Below are positions 14,211-26,034 of a stretch of 64,000 nucleotides of DNA, piece by piece. The stretch's first letter is position 1; each line of letters begins with the position of its first letter. The notes below the pieces were generated by a model, which ran no database searches, was not told the DNA's origin, and saw only the letters and a program-made list of their open reading frames with translations. This DNA is from Sinotaia quadrata (taxonomy: Eukaryota; Mollusca; Gastropoda; Architaenioglossa; Viviparidae). Location of the stretch: contig CM054179.1 in the NCBI GenBank assembly GCA_028829895.1, positions 107,002,875-107,066,874 on the forward strand. The letters are read 5' to 3'. Position numbers and translations under genes: made by a program.

Positions 14211-15295
14211 CGCGTGATGCCTGACATCACTGAAGTGTGGGTGGACGTGCATCTGGCCACGTTAGGGTTGTAAGCCTCTTTATAACATTTTTTTTAAAAA
14301 ACCAATGCCACACTGACAGTACACTTTTTTCTTTTGAACAATCAAACTTTTCATCAGATATAAGAGTGTGACTAAAGCGCATAGTCATCGCACCATTCAG
14401 AGAAGATTAATTGTAAGCCCTTACCCAAGTAAGCGTGTCGTCTAAGAGATGTTTCAGTTTAATAAATTTATTTTTTTTAGCTATATTTATCTGCATAATA
14501 GAACTAATCCTCACCCTAACCCACTGTGCTATCGAATAAAGCACACGCTTAAAATTGTAGTAAATAAGTCAGGGTCTGACTCCAAAATATATATAGTAAT
14601 ATAAATATATATATTACTGCTAAAAAAAAAAAAACGTTTTGGAGTCAGCAAAAGAATCCACAGCACTTTGTCTACAAGCGCCATGATGAACCTTGACCTT
14701 GCAGGGAAAGGGCAGCTCTGTAACTCAACTTCCGATTGTCAAACAATGATTCAATAAATATTCTTTTTTAACTTTTGGAACGGCACCGGATGTCTGAAGG
14801 GTGGATGACGACAACCACAGAGGACCCTGTCGTCAGTGGGTGAGGTTGCAAGGTCAACTCAGTACAAGGCATCATTATTGCCATTGGAACAAGTTGAGCC
14901 AAGTCGGCCATGTAAACGGGCTGATTATGGTATGATCGATTTTAAACAAGCCGTACAACTGTGATCGTTCATTCCGGCATTCAGTGACATATGCAGGAGC
15001 TAGTCCTAGCTTGCTTGACCGCCTCGGCACGTGATAATCGTGCGGAAACTGCGGAAGTCAAAATCTTTGCGTGGTTAAGGGTGATAGAAGGCACTACAAA
15101 CAGGAAATTGTGCTCCCATTGGCGAAATTCTACACACGATGTTGAGCCGAAGTTTTCCTCTCGCAGTAATCAAGAGGCAGTCCGAGAGTGAGAAAAATGA
15201 CCTATAACTGACCAGCACCGGGATACCCGCGTTTCAGGCTGTATGACACAATGTGAAGACGCCTCATGGAACAAGTTCAGTGTGCCAATGTCATT
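14211..15295. other. Unique spacer
   Basis: Single-copy sequence apart from the inverted repeat listed separately. The 14650-15250 part is less AT-rich than its surroundings but shows no recognisable protein. Confidence 0.4.
14576..14648. repeat. 73-bp inverted repeat with 12-bp perfect arms
   Basis: CTGACTCCAAAA at 14576-14587 is the exact reverse complement of TTTTGGAGTCAG at 14637-14648. The interior is itself near-palindromic AT (GTAATATA against TATATTAC) with a poly-A run. It could be a tiny MITE relic or a transcribed hairpin. I see no clear target-site duplication. Confidence 0.7.
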
Positions 15296-15530
15296 ATATA
15301 CTATCATGGTAATTCTGGCTTGCAAACATTTGCAATATTGCAATGCTATATGTATGTGTGTGATTTAGCTCAGTATATACTGTCGTGGTAATTCTGGCTT
15401 GCAAACATTTGTAATATTGCAATGCTATATGTATGTGTGTGATTTAGCTCAGTATATACTGTCGTGGTAATTCTGGCTTGCAAGAAATTGCAGTGTTGCA
15501 ATGCTATCCGTGTGTGTGATTTAACTTGTG
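15296..15530. repeat. Minisatellite, 79-bp unit, 3 copies
   Basis: The segment ATATACTGTCGTGGTAATTC begins copies at 15296 (variant), 15375 and 15454. The third copy is truncated and diverged. Confidence 0.92.
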
Positions 15531-15989
15531 TATAAATGCCTAGAATATCACATATTCACATCTTTGACACTTTTTATTAAAATCATTATTTTAAGTTTGA
15601 TGTTGGTTTGCAAGTATGTGCTTTTTAATAACTGTTTGGACCACCTTCAGACCTGAGGTCGACGTAAGGTTGGGTTGTCTACTTCCTGTGTATATATGTT
15701 AGTTACAAAATAATATTTGTTTTAAAAAACACAGTGGGGCAAATCTAATTTGACAGTAGATTTATTAAAGAAATTGTCGGATAAAAGTATGGGGTATAAA
15801 CGGACACAATCATGACTAGTTAAATTACTCCAATCATATTTGGTTTGCATAGGGGACACATTCAAAATAAAATATACATGTCTGCTTTGCTAAAAGACAC
15901 AACATAAAATCCCTTTATGACAAGTTATGTTTGAAATTGGGCACAGTCATGATAAAAGGACAAAATTAATTAGCATGCGGTCACAGTGG
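15531..15989. other. Unique spacer
   Basis: AT-rich single-copy DNA; nothing recognised. Confidence 0.4.
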
Positions 15990-16430
15990 AAAGTAAGTTT
16001 TAGACGTGTTTGATTTGCAAATGGACATAGTGAAGATGAAAGGAAATTGTCAGACAAGCGTAAATTTGCATGCGAGTATAATGCAATATAGCTTTCAGAC
16101 ACGTTATATGTTTAAGTGCTTTGAAGTTGTCAGGATGAAAGGTCATCATTCGGATATGGGCATATTTCACAATAGCTTTCAGACAAGTTAGATTTTCAAG
16201 TGCTTTGAAGTCAGGATGAAGATCGTCATTTGGAAGTGAACTCAATGCACAATTACTTTCAGGATAGTTAGATTTTCAAGTGCATTGAAATTGTCTAGAT
16301 AAAAAAAAGCACCATTTAGATGTATACAGTATTAAACAGCTATCAGAGAATATAGATTTTCAAATGCTTTAAACAGTTAAATAACATCGTTTTGATGCAG
16401 ACACAATGTAAAATAGTTTGCAGACAAGTT
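15990..16430. repeat. Degenerate tandem repeat, about 80-bp unit, 5 copies
   Basis: The word TTTTCAAGTGCTTTGAAGT recurs in variants near 16110, 16194, 16272 and 16356 together with AGGATGAAAGGTCATCATT-type words. Strong divergence indicates an old array. Confidence 0.75.
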
Positions 16431-16489
16431 AACAATAAGAGAGGGTAGCTATAGATACAATTCCAACACTATTCCTATTATTTCCTATT

Positions 16490-16905
16490 TTACTCATTAA
16501 TTTCTATTTCACTCTTATTAATTTCTATTTCACTCTTATTAATTTCTATTTCACTCTTATTAATTTCTATTTCACTCTTATTAATTTCTATTTCATTCTT
16601 ATTAATTTCTATTTCACTCTTATTAATTTCTATTTCACTTTTATTAATTTCTATTTCACTCTTATTAATTTCTATTTCACTCTTATTAATTTCTATTTCA
16701 TTCTTATTAATTTCTATTTCACTCTTATTAATTTCTATTTCACTCTTATTAATTTCTATTTCACTCTTATTAATTTCTATTTCACTCTTATTAATTTCTA
16801 TTTCACTTTTATTAATTTCTATTTCACTCTTATTAATTTCTATTTCATTCTTATTAATTTCTATTTCAATCTTATTAATTTCTATTTCACTCTTATTAAT
16901 TTCAA
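16490..16905. repeat. Minisatellite, 21-bp unit, about 20 copies
   Basis: The unit is TTAATTTCTATTTCACTCT plus TA, with CATTC, CTTTT and CAATC variants. The minus strand reads an open heptapeptide repeat (I-N-K-S-E-I-E). The seven-residue periodicity follows from the 21-bp unit, and no start, splice or downstream domain supports a gene. Confidence 0.95.
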
Positions 16906-17740
16906 CATTATTCCTATTATTTCCTACTTCACTCATTAATTTCTAAACACTATTTCTATTAATTCCGACGTTATTTCTCTTATGTCTACTCTTATTAATT
17001 TCAATATTATTCATATTAATTTCTACTTTTATTCCTTCAGATGACTACCTTAATGATGTTTCCTACATTATTCCTATTAATTTCTATAAATCAGTTCTTT
17101 CAGTATCAATAGTTCTACATTAATCTTTCCAATTTCTACAAATTGTCATTCAGTTTACTGCGCACTAAATATAAACTTATTTTATAATTCTTACCAAAAA
17201 TTTCCATTCTTGGAAGTAAATGTATAGTTTTATGGATCTTCTTTAATTTCTAAAGTAATAGACTACTGACACAGAAATTTAAATAAGAAAAATTAAATTC
17301 AAAAACTTTGTTCATAAAACTAGCCAAATGAGAACGTTGGTAATTGAATTATTCGTTTGTTTTAAACCTTTGTCACATATATATTTATTCCTATGAGAGA
17401 AGGTTAATTAAACTGTTCTTTTGTCTAAAGCGTTTTCAAAAAAATAATCCTATGAGAGAAGGCTAATTAGACTGTTCTTTTGTCTAAATTGTTTTCAACA
17501 ATTAAAAATGAATGTATAATATATTAGGAAACGGCTAAGTTACTATAGTATTATGCTTGAATGTAGTGTTTATTTTCAAATATAGTTTTGTGGCGATACA
17601 TAACAAAAAATGTTATTGCAGCACTTATACAATTCTGTGATATAGTTTGTTTGTTTTTTCAAAAATATGCAGCATTTATAAAACGTTTTTTTATTCTCCT
17701 TAGACATTGGATCTTTGTCGACTATTGTGCGCTACATGCC
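16906..17740. other. AT-rich spacer
   Basis: The left end is decayed copies of the 21-bp array. A two-copy repeat of CCTATGAGAGAAGG lies near 17390-17500. No gene was seen. Confidence 0.45.
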
Positions 17741-17945
17741 AGATTTTTCTTATTTTAATAAAGGGAAATAATTAGTGCGCGCTACATACCAGAATTTTCT
17801 TCTTTTAATAGAGTACGGGGGGGAGAGGGTAATAAATGCGCGCTTGATACCAGAGTCTTCTTCCTTTAATAAAGGGAGGTAGTCAATGTGTGATACACAC
17901 CAAATTTGTCTCTCTTCAATAAAGGGAGGAAATGCGCGCTGGCAA
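17741..17945. repeat. Imperfect tandem repeat, about 57-bp unit, 3-4 copies
   Basis: GCGCGCT(A)CATACCAGA and CTTCTTTTAATAAAGGG-type words repeat. One copy carries AAGGGAAATAATT at 17761-17773, a form of the recurrent molluscan motif. Confidence 0.75.
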
Positions 17946-18174
17946 GGATCCAATGTATAAAAAGTCAAAAGAATTAACACACTCCACTTTCTTTAAATTA
18001 AAAACTAAAAAAAATTATTTAAAAAATATTAAAAAATCAAATATCTTATTACCCTACATCCACCTACAACAAACCAACTCACTAAAACATACTACAACAC
18101 AACAAACCATAAAACAATACACAACACTAAAATGAAATCACACAAAAACAAACAATAAACCAAAACAAGCACTT

Positions 18175-18400
18175 ACTACGGGAACAGCACCACCACCACC
18201 GACAGAGGGCGGTTGATGGTGTGCGCCAAACTAGGTGCGACTTGATTCACCCCCTTCCGCCAGCCCTCTACCCCTTCACCTCAGACGCACCGCGAGGCTA
18301 TGGGGCTCCCCCCAAAACAGACCAAGACTGAGAACATCGTACAGATGAAAGGTCTATTGCGGCTTCTGGGGTGAGAGAGAGCGTAACAACATTACCAGGG
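18175..18400 (+). other. GC-rich island, possible retroelement 5' fragment
   Basis: About 225 bp of clearly higher GC, with CCACCACCACCGACAGAGGG, CGCACCGCGAGGCTATGGGG and a closing CTATTGCGGCTTCTGGGGTG. It is flanked on both sides by A-rich tracts (17985-18170 and 18405-18460). The abrupt composition change and A-rich flank suggest an inserted SINE or the 5' part of a LINE, but I cannot name a family. Confidence 0.35.
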
Positions 18401-18489
18401 GAAAAATAAAAATAATAATAATAAAATTAAATTAAAAAAAATAAAATAACGATCGGTCAAAGTAAATCCAAAATAATGAAGAAAGAAAA

Positions 18490-18960
18490 GTCAATGACAA
18501 TCACACTACTTCAGCTACAACCCACCACACAAATACTACTACACCCAAAAAGACAATCACACTACTTCATCTACAACCCACCACACAAATACTACTACAC
18601 TCAAAAAGACAATCACACTACTTCAGCTACAACCCACCACACAAATACTACTACACCCAAAAAGACAATCACACTACTTCAGCTACAACCCACCACACAA
18701 ATACTACTACACCCAAAAAGACAATCACACTACTTCAGCTACAACCCACCTCACAAATACTACTACACACAAAAAGACAATCACACTACTTCAGCTACAA
18801 CCCACCTCACAAATACTACTACACCCAAAAAGACAATCACACTACTTCAGCTACAACCCACCTCACAAATACTACTACCCCAAAACGACAATCACACTAC
18901 TTCAGCTACAACCCACCACACAAATACTACTACCCCAAAAAGACAATCAAACACTTACAC
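18490..18960. repeat. Minisatellite, 56-bp unit, about 8 copies
   Basis: Copies of AGACAATCACACTACTTCAG start at 18551 and 18607 (56 bp), with CACCACAC/CACCTCAC variants. The strand is almost free of G. Confidence 0.95.
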
Positions 18961-19109
18961 CACCTAGCACACTCCTCTTGCAAACATAGACCATCTCCTC
19001 TAAAAACTCACAAAAGGCAAAAAGCTAGAAATTATATACTTTAAAAAAATAATAAAACTAAGTATTAAAATACAGAATAAAGAGATCCTATAAGAGTCGC
19101 AGCGAGATG

Positions 19110-19425
19110 CAAACACAAAGAACCAAAACAGCTAACAGCAGCAGCACACCCCTCTAACTACCACTCCCGAATGCAAGAGAAGGGAGGAAGGCTCCACAGG
19201 AATCAAACAAAAGCCGAGAACATCTAAAGAAGATAAAAAGTTTTCACGCAATTCCTGTGGAGCAGAAGAAATTAGCGGAACTACTACCAGACGCTTACAC
19301 AATATTGCCCACTGGTGAAAAAGTGGAGGAACGATGGAACTTACTGCGGCGGTCTTTGTACAATTGTATTTGAAACAATATAGGAAACGAAACATTTGAT
19401 AGTATTGCTCAGTCATAACAAAAGT
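19110..19425 (+). other. Possible decayed retroelement coding fragment
   Basis: This island is less AT-rich than its surroundings. One plus-strand frame (about 19213-19372, ending in a stop) reads a charged, protein-like stretch with the segments LAELLPDAYTILPTGEKVEE and RWNLLRRSLYNC. The pattern E-E-R-W-x-x-L-R-R-S-L-Y resembles the linker between endonuclease and reverse transcriptase in some non-LTR elements. That is a by-eye similarity only. Together with the island at 18175-18400 it may be one element split by the 56-bp array. Confidence 0.25.
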
Positions 19426-19660
19426 GTTGACGTTTTATGTTACGAAGAGGAAGTTTACTGAAAGTACTTAATTTTCACGTCTACATTTTGTAGTGCTCAT
19501 CATTCTATAGTTTTATAGTATTTCATTGGCTTTCATTCTGGTAGTATCTACATTTAATGATCTCAATTTGATAAACAGTATATAGAGATTGTGCATTTCA
19601 TTCTCTCATTTTGTAAACATTATGCACTGTGTTCAAATATAATCTCAGTTAAGGTAAACG

Positions 19661-19661
<1 letters not shown>

Positions 19662-19729
<68 letters not shown>

Positions 19730-19738
19730 TGCACGCAC
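19662..19738. repeat. (CA)n passing into (CACG)n
   Basis: A CA run to about 19697 changes to a CGCA tetranucleotide run to 19738. The tract alternates purine and pyrimidine throughout. Confidence 0.95.
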
Positions 19739-19900
19739 TTAGTTTACCCAGTCTTTTGTAATATTAATCTCAAACAGTACATAAAGATTTACATTTAATA
19801 ATATTTTATAATAAACAGTTTTCTTACAAATTATGTGGCATGCGGAAGGGATGGTTATTTCAAGAATTAATTAAGTTAACGATAAGGTCCACGAATCGAG

Positions 19901-19997
19901 CCGCACATTCCGCGACACTTGTCGTGTGAGTCCGTTACATACCCAGAGGGGTTCCGCTTGATTGATTGTAGTCTTAGTTCGATTCCAGAATGTGCGG
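19901..19997. other. Inverted repeat enclosing a B-box-like word (tRNA-like fold?)
   Basis: CCGCACATTC at 19901-19910 is the exact reverse complement of GAATGTGCGG at 19988-19997. Inside are a short hairpin (CGAC-ACTT-GTCG, 19913-19924) and AGTTCGATTCC at 19976-19986, one base off the pol III B-box consensus GGTTCGANTCC. The 7-bp outer stem plus B box recall a tRNA. However, the T-stem does not pair properly and no anticodon arm is evident, so I do not call a tRNA gene. Confidence 0.35.
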
Positions 19998-21159
19998 ATT
20001 TCGTTGATGGGTACAGAACGCCCTAGGCGAAGTCACAAAACATAGAATTGCGGAATTCTAAAATCAGAAGGAAAATGAGTGTTGCTCAGGCTGGATGTTT
20101 TAAGCCCTTGTTTCCTTAAGTCTCTTTCACAACCATTCGAGTCGTTTGTTTTGTCTTATTTTTGCCGTCCGTGAGTGTGAATGGATTTAGACGATTAGCA
20201 CCCTATTCCCTAATCTATCTAATCTCCACCCGTGACGAGTCTTTGTCAATTGCAGTCAGGGAAATCTTGGTCAAACCTCAGCGACAATACTCAACAAATA
20301 CTTTACTCTATCAGTCCACGAGTGTTACCAGTTCAGAATTCCAAATACTTCCTGCAAGTTCGAACACTTCTAGACATCGAATGGTTTTCTCTTCCTCACA
20401 CGTTCCCGTCCAGTTAAGGGAACACTTCTCAAGATATGCTATCGACTGACTTAGTTACAAAATAAAATTTAGCCCCACCCCCACCCCTTAAGCATACATA
20501 TCACCTTCCTTAATTAAAACACGAAAGTGGAAGTGTAAACAACAATAACAAATTTATTCAATGCAATAAATAAGAAAATAATAAGTGCAAACAAAACAAT
20601 ATAGTAATCAAAAGGCAACAATAAACAAAATAGTTTTTTTTTTCAGTCTAAATTAGATTCCTAAAAGATCTGCTATCAGAACTCTCATAATGAATACTAA
20701 ATTGTTCATTAGTTCTTAGATTGTTCAGTATCAAGGTTGATATATATATATAGTGTTTAAGAGTCTTTGCTCTTCACGAAGTACTAAGTTATATGTAATA
20801 TTTGGTTGAATACTAAAGTTTGTGATTGTGGAAACAGAGTAAGAAATCATAGAAAGAATGCAAATAGGGTTATAGATTTTTTTGGAAACTGAGTCACCTG
20901 ATATATAGTTGCACCAGCGGAGTTATCGCCCCTTTTACATGTCGCCATGTACGACTTCAAGCTGAACAGCAGCGTGTTTGTAGAAATCATAATCACTCAC
21001 AGTGCAGAAAATTTGTGAACTGGTTCCAAAGTCTTTAGCGAAGATTTTAACACTGTTGCATGCTAGACAACCCAGACTGCAAAATGTTCAGTTTGTGATA
21101 CAAAATGCAGATGAATAGATAGACTACCACTTTACCACAGTAAAGGTAATTGAAATGGC
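19998..21159. other. Unique spacer
   Basis: A small open frame at 20162-20449 has no recognisable domain. Poly-T and TA runs occur near 20635 and 20740. No gene is supported. Confidence 0.4.
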
Positions 21160-21462
21160 AATGATAGTCTTGAGTCTGTAAATCATCAGAAGGACAGGCT
21201 GGTCAAACATTGATAGCCTTGAGTCTGTAAATCATCAGAAGGACCAGGCTGGTCAAGCAATGATAGTCTTGAGTCTGTAAATCATCAGAAGGACCAGGCT
21301 GGTCAAACAATGATAGCCTTGAGTGTAAATCATCAGAAGGACAGGCTGGTCAAACAATGATAGTCTTGAGTCTGTAAATCATCAGAAGGACCAGGCTGGT
21401 CAAGCAATGATAGCCTTGAGTCTGTAAATCGTCAGAAGGACCAGGCTGATCAAACAATGCAA
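21160..21462. repeat. Minisatellite, 49-50-bp unit, 6 copies
   Basis: TGATAGTCTTGAGTCTGTAA or its CCTTGAG variant starts copies at 21162, 21211 and 21261, each followed by ATCATCAGAAGGACCAGGCT. One-base length changes and a three-base loss distinguish copies. Confidence 0.94.
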
Positions 21463-22247
21463 GGCTTGAGCACTCAAACTGCGCACTGACCAATTCAAAC
21501 CACAAGATCGGGGCATGTAATTTTCTGGCAAGCATCTGTCCACACATTTGCACGGTTTTATATACATGTGTATGAGAAGACAAATTAATTAGATTGACTG
21601 GCTGACCTAAGGGCCTCAGGCTATGTTTCTATTCTTTTGAATCTGTCAGAGAGATCTCTGTTCAAGTCAAAGAATAAATCTTTTTAGGTTAGCCATCTTA
21701 GAAATTATCTTAACAAGGTCACTCGGCACTGGCATGTGTTCTAAAAGTAGTTAGTGTGAAAGTTTTTTTTTTATTTTTAATTATGAAGCTGAGTGACCTG
21801 ACTGCAGGTGATTTGGTTTTTTCCCCTGCGTGACTAAGATGCCTGAAGTACAATTATATGATCGCCTAGATGTCGTGGCTGGACGGTACATCCTTTGACC
21901 AGCCGTAGCAGCTATTTGCCACACTGACCCGAAAAAGTCGCCATAAGTCGCCAAGCAAGAGTGGCAAACATTTAATAAAATTCATGAAATTAAATAAATT
22001 CAAGAAAATATATAATAATTAATTATCACCTCTGTTATTTGTATTTTGTGTGTTACACTGAGTTTTAAATTTGTTTTCTAATTATTATTTCTCTGAGAAC
22101 TGTTATTCCACTACTACTTTCATTTTATGATTAGTGTCTTCAGCACTACAATTAACGATCATGTTCGCCACTTCTATCATCTTAATCACTATCACATCTG
22201 TCTTCGTGTTGATTTCCAAGGTCATCATTTCAATTTTATCTCTGGGA
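21463..22247. other. Unique spacer
   Basis: Single-copy DNA; nothing recognised. Confidence 0.4.
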
Positions 22248-22362
22248 GTAGTAGTAGTAGCAGCAGCAGCCGTAGTAGTAGTAATAGTAGTAGTAGAGGT
22301 AGTTGTAGTAGTAGTAGCAGCAGCATTGGAAGCAGTATTAGTAATAGTAGTAACAACAGGGA
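22248..22362. repeat. Imperfect trinucleotide tract (GTA/GCA)n
   Basis: GTAGTAGTAGCAGCAGCAGC-type interruptions run for about 115 bp. All frames on both strands encode homopolymer-like Ser, Val or Thr runs, which I treat as artefactual. Confidence 0.92.
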
Positions 22363-22495
22363 TTAAGCTCAGATATGTAGTTGAAGAGGCCGATGTATTA
22401 AACTTAATATTAAAGGCTGACATACAAGCACTGATTTCATTAGACTAGATTTGATGCAATCATCTATCGCATTAAAGATGGGAGTCAGCCTCTGA

Positions 22496-22860
22496 ACAAT
22501 AATAAATAAAAATATCCGACCACTATGCACTAATAAATAAAGGTATAAGACCACTATGCACTAATAAATAAAGGTATAAGACCACTGTGCACTAATAAAT
22601 AAAGGTATAAGACCACTATGCACTAATAAATAAAGGTATAAGACCACTGTGCACTGATAAATAAAGGTATAAGACCACTGTGCACTAATAAATAAAGGTA
22701 TAAGACCACTATGCACTAATAAATAAAGGTATAAGACCACTGTGCACTGATAAATAAAGGTATAAGACCACTGTGCACTAATAAATAAAGGTATAAGACC
22801 ACTATGCACTAATAAATAAAGGTATAAGACCACTGTGCACTAATAAATAAAGATGTGCGA
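22496..22860. repeat. Minisatellite, 31-bp unit, about 12 copies
   Basis: Copies of AGGTATAAGACCACTATGCA begin at 22541, 22572 and 22603 (31 bp), joined by CTAATAAATAA. TATGCACTA, TGTGCACTA and TGTGCACTG variants alternate in a partly ordered way. The unit carries AATAAA, so the array contains many fortuitous polyadenylation-signal-like words. Confidence 0.96.
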
Positions 22861-23420
22861 CCTCTGTGCACTGATAAATAAAGATGTACGACCTCAATAC
22901 ACTTATAAATATAGATGTGCGATCTTTTTCTTTGTTTCCTCATGTGTGGTCTTAGTTCTAGGTCTTAGTTCTAGAGGAATTAATTTGAAGTTCTAGATAA
23001 TGTCCAGCGCCTTTTTCAACGCCAGTTTGTTATAATCTCTTTGGTAAACATTTCAGAGACATTTATGTTTCATAATGTAATTCAGATAATATTGTATTAA
23101 AGTTTGTATTGTAGTTTCCCATTTTTGTAAACATTATGTACAGTTTTCAAATGTTATTATAGCATTAATCATGAATGTGGTGAGCTTACAAATTTCATAA
23201 ATTGATATTAAATGTCATTATGTGAAACTTTTCATTGTACTGCATGGATTCGAAGTATTATTATCGTATATTATTCTTTGCATTCATCGAAGTAAATTCA
23301 AACATACTATCCTTTTTGAATTAGTTCTCTGATTTTAATTTTTAATGGAATCTCCACACTACAAAATATTGCTGATATACTGCAACACAACTTAAGACAG
23401 AGAATACCATCACCAACAAC

Positions 23421-23541
23421 GTTTAATTTTAAATTGGTAATAGTTTACTTTCAATTTAAAGGTTTAATTTTAAATTGGTAATAGTTTACTTTCAATTTAA
23501 AGGTTTAATTGTAAATTGGTAATAGTTTACTTTCAATTTAA
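23421..23541. repeat. Minisatellite, 41-bp unit, 3 copies
   Basis: GTTTAATTTTAAATTGGTAA starts at 23421, 23462 and 23503, followed by TAGTTTACTTTCAATTTAAA. The copies are nearly identical. Confidence 0.95.
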
Positions 23542-24287
23542 AGTACATATTCCTCTTTACCCATGATTGCAAAGAGAGTCAAATTGTGCAGAGCTTTTTA
23601 ACTTTCCCGATAATCGAATTTTGCAGCGTACAGAATGAAATTAACGCAAGGCAAATATCCATATAAAACGTGTTTTCAATTGTTACATTGAGGTTTCGCA
23701 AAAGAAAGTAGAAAACAAAAAGTGGCGACACCTAGGGAGAATGTAATGACAGATTTGGACGTCACGTAGGGAGTATACGATGACAGTTTCATATTCTAAG
23801 GGGAGACGACTCGCTGTGAGGGTTAAGATTGAAAGCCTAGCTGGATCCGCAAGGTCCATAACTCGCAAACACTGGAAGACTCCTAAGAGAAGAGTACCCT
23901 AAAGTTTACTTTTTAGAGTGCGACATATATACATAGTAAAAGAAAGTAATTTACTGGCCAGACTTAAAAGTTCGTTGGAACGTTGATGTCTAGCTCGAGC
24001 TCGCGTATGTATGCATATTGGAATGATTAGGAGAAGTATTCTCTGACACATGAACTCACGTAAGACACGTGTGTAATCTGTAACCCCCTTATACTTCTAG
24101 TCTGCACATTGTATGTTTACAGAATATAATTATATGTACGCCAGAGTTATAAACCATAATGGCACACGCACTTATATTTTACAAAACATACACACTCTCA
24201 CAAACACACGTACTCGCACATATATACATACCCGCGCGCGCAAAGTTCCTCAAACACATTCACACCGGCTTTCTCTCCCTCTCAAAC

Positions 24288-24324
24288 ATACACACACACG
24301 CACACACACACACACACACACACA
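24288..24324. repeat. (CA)n microsatellite
   Basis: A short CA run with one CG interruption, preceded by about 100 bp of CACA/CGCG-rich sequence. Confidence 0.92.
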
Positions 24325-25718
24325 TATGCACACATGCAATATAGTAGCACTCTCTTTCAAGTCAGGATATATATAAAGAATAGTTTATGAGACAGTTTTA
24401 TAGTAAGCTTACGTTTCAAAGACATTTTAGGCAGTTCTTTTTTTACAAGATCATGCGTGTCATGTTTCGATAGCTGATAAAAACACTCTCGAATGCATTT
24501 TGTTGATTATTTCTCTGCATTTAAGTGAGTCGTCTTTTATGTCTTTACTTTTTATTGCTATTGTTCCTTCTCGGTTAAATCATTACGGGACAGGACGACA
24601 GAGGTGATGGGGTTAGTAGGGGCTTTGGGGTTGTGCTCATGCATTGGAAGCGGCCGTTTCTCATCTTGAGCATATTATGGGGTGGATTTCATTGCACCTG
24701 ACGTCGTGCCGATGAGAAACATAGGCCAAGCAGTGATAATGAACTCGTAAAACCTCCCAGCGGGTCTTTGTGAAGAGAAGCACTAAAGGGCGGTTACTAT
24801 CAAATCTGGCCACAGAAAATTATATTCTTATCTCCCTTAATTTCATAACCGGCAAGGAAATCTCCGGAGACGAATACTATCATTATTATCATCATCATGT
24901 TCATCATCATTACTATTATTTTCATCATTAAATTATTTTATTAATTAATTTGTCATGTCTTCAAAGTGTGAGAAGCGAAAGTGGACCTGTGTCATTTACG
25001 GTTAATGATTATGTTGTTTTTTTTTTACATTAATTCCATCGAGATTTAATAATGTAAGGTGAATGTTTTTGTTTTTTTTAATGCAATGTGAACTCGGGTG
25101 TGTTTAATTTACGACAGAGAGCCTAGATTGATCAAGTAATTAATTAAGGAATGAGATCCGGAATAGATATGATTGATCTGATATAAGATGTTCAAAATGA
25201 TTGTACACGTCATTTTAGACCTAAAACAGAAAAACCAAAGCTGCTATAAATGCCCCCTGACATTTGGGTTCCCAGAGATGAATAATTTGGATCTAATTTG
25301 TCTTTAAATACAGCATTTACAGATAATGATTTTTGTTCGATCAGACGATTGTAGTGTGATTTGACCACACCTATATCGGTACTACTGGGAGTGAAACAAA
25401 TTTTAAAATATCCTAAAAATAAAATCTTTTGACATTTTGTAATGAATCAGTAAGAATACGACACACCTGCTAAAATGGCGCACGATATGGCAAAAACAAT
25501 AACTTTTGTTTTTAAGTCAAATAAAGGATATACATTTTTTTTAAATGCCTTCTTTTATAACCTGTCAAACATGGAGTGCTAGATCATGAAACAATATATA
25601 CAAAAGAGAGTAGAGAATATGGACCAAAACTGTTTATAAGTGCCTGTTTTCTTTCAGCTCTTTTTTCCCCCTTTTTCGCCACTCTTTTAATCCTTTTCTT
25701 CTAAATCTGTTTTGGCAG

Positions 25719-25828
25719 GTTGCAGGCGGCTGGTATCTAAGCGATCTACTCTGTGACGCTTGGGTGGCCTCTGACGTCATGGCGTGCACGGCGTCCATCT
25801 TGAATCTAACAGCTATAAGTGTGGACAG
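25719..25828 (+). CDS. Receptor exon: end of ECL1 and TM3
   Basis: The acceptor is a 60-base pyrimidine-rich tract ending TTTTGGCAG. I chose the AG at 25718, not the one at 25725, because it starts the exon in phase 0 and aligns V-A-G-G-W with V-x-G-x-W of D2 receptors. The exon holds 36 codons plus two bases and includes [19 protein letters not shown], nearly identical to vertebrate and insect D2 TM3. The donor is ACAG|GTATGA; the intron splits the arginine codon of DRF after its second base. Confidence 0.93.
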
Positions 25829-25980
25829 GTATGAAAGAAATTAATTTGATATGAAATAAGTGTGGAACATAAGAAGGAAATCTATTTGATAGATGACTGT
25901 GAATTTGACTGTGAATAGGCAAAATTTTATTTCATTTGCCTATTCACAGTTCAGTCAGTATTGTGTTCATTTGTGTGTTT

Positions 25981-26034
<54 letters not shown>

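Larger units (their letters stand above)
22861..25718. other. Spacer, probably receptor intron
   Basis: Apart from the two short repeats listed separately, this is unique AT-rich DNA. An ATC/ATT trinucleotide patch lies near 24875-24930. The last 60 bases form a long pyrimidine tract leading to the acceptor at 25718. No exon encoding TM1-TM2 of the receptor was recognised. Confidence 0.5.

Noticed and set aside
13795..14224. Repetitive 17-residue protein on either strand
   Set aside because: 51-bp minisatellite; both strands are equally open, which is a repeat signature and not coding.
20162..20449. 95-codon plus-strand frame
   Set aside because: A second overlapping frame is also open, and there is no recognisable family.
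22103..22448. Poly-Ser/Val/Thr-rich frames on both strands
   Set aside because: Trinucleotide (GTA/GCA) tract artefact.
25725..25726. Alternative acceptor TTGCAG|GCGG six or seven bases inside the TM3 exon
   Set aside because: It would remove the V-A start that aligns with D2 receptors and change the phase; the AG at 25718 follows the better pyrimidine tract and fits phase 0.
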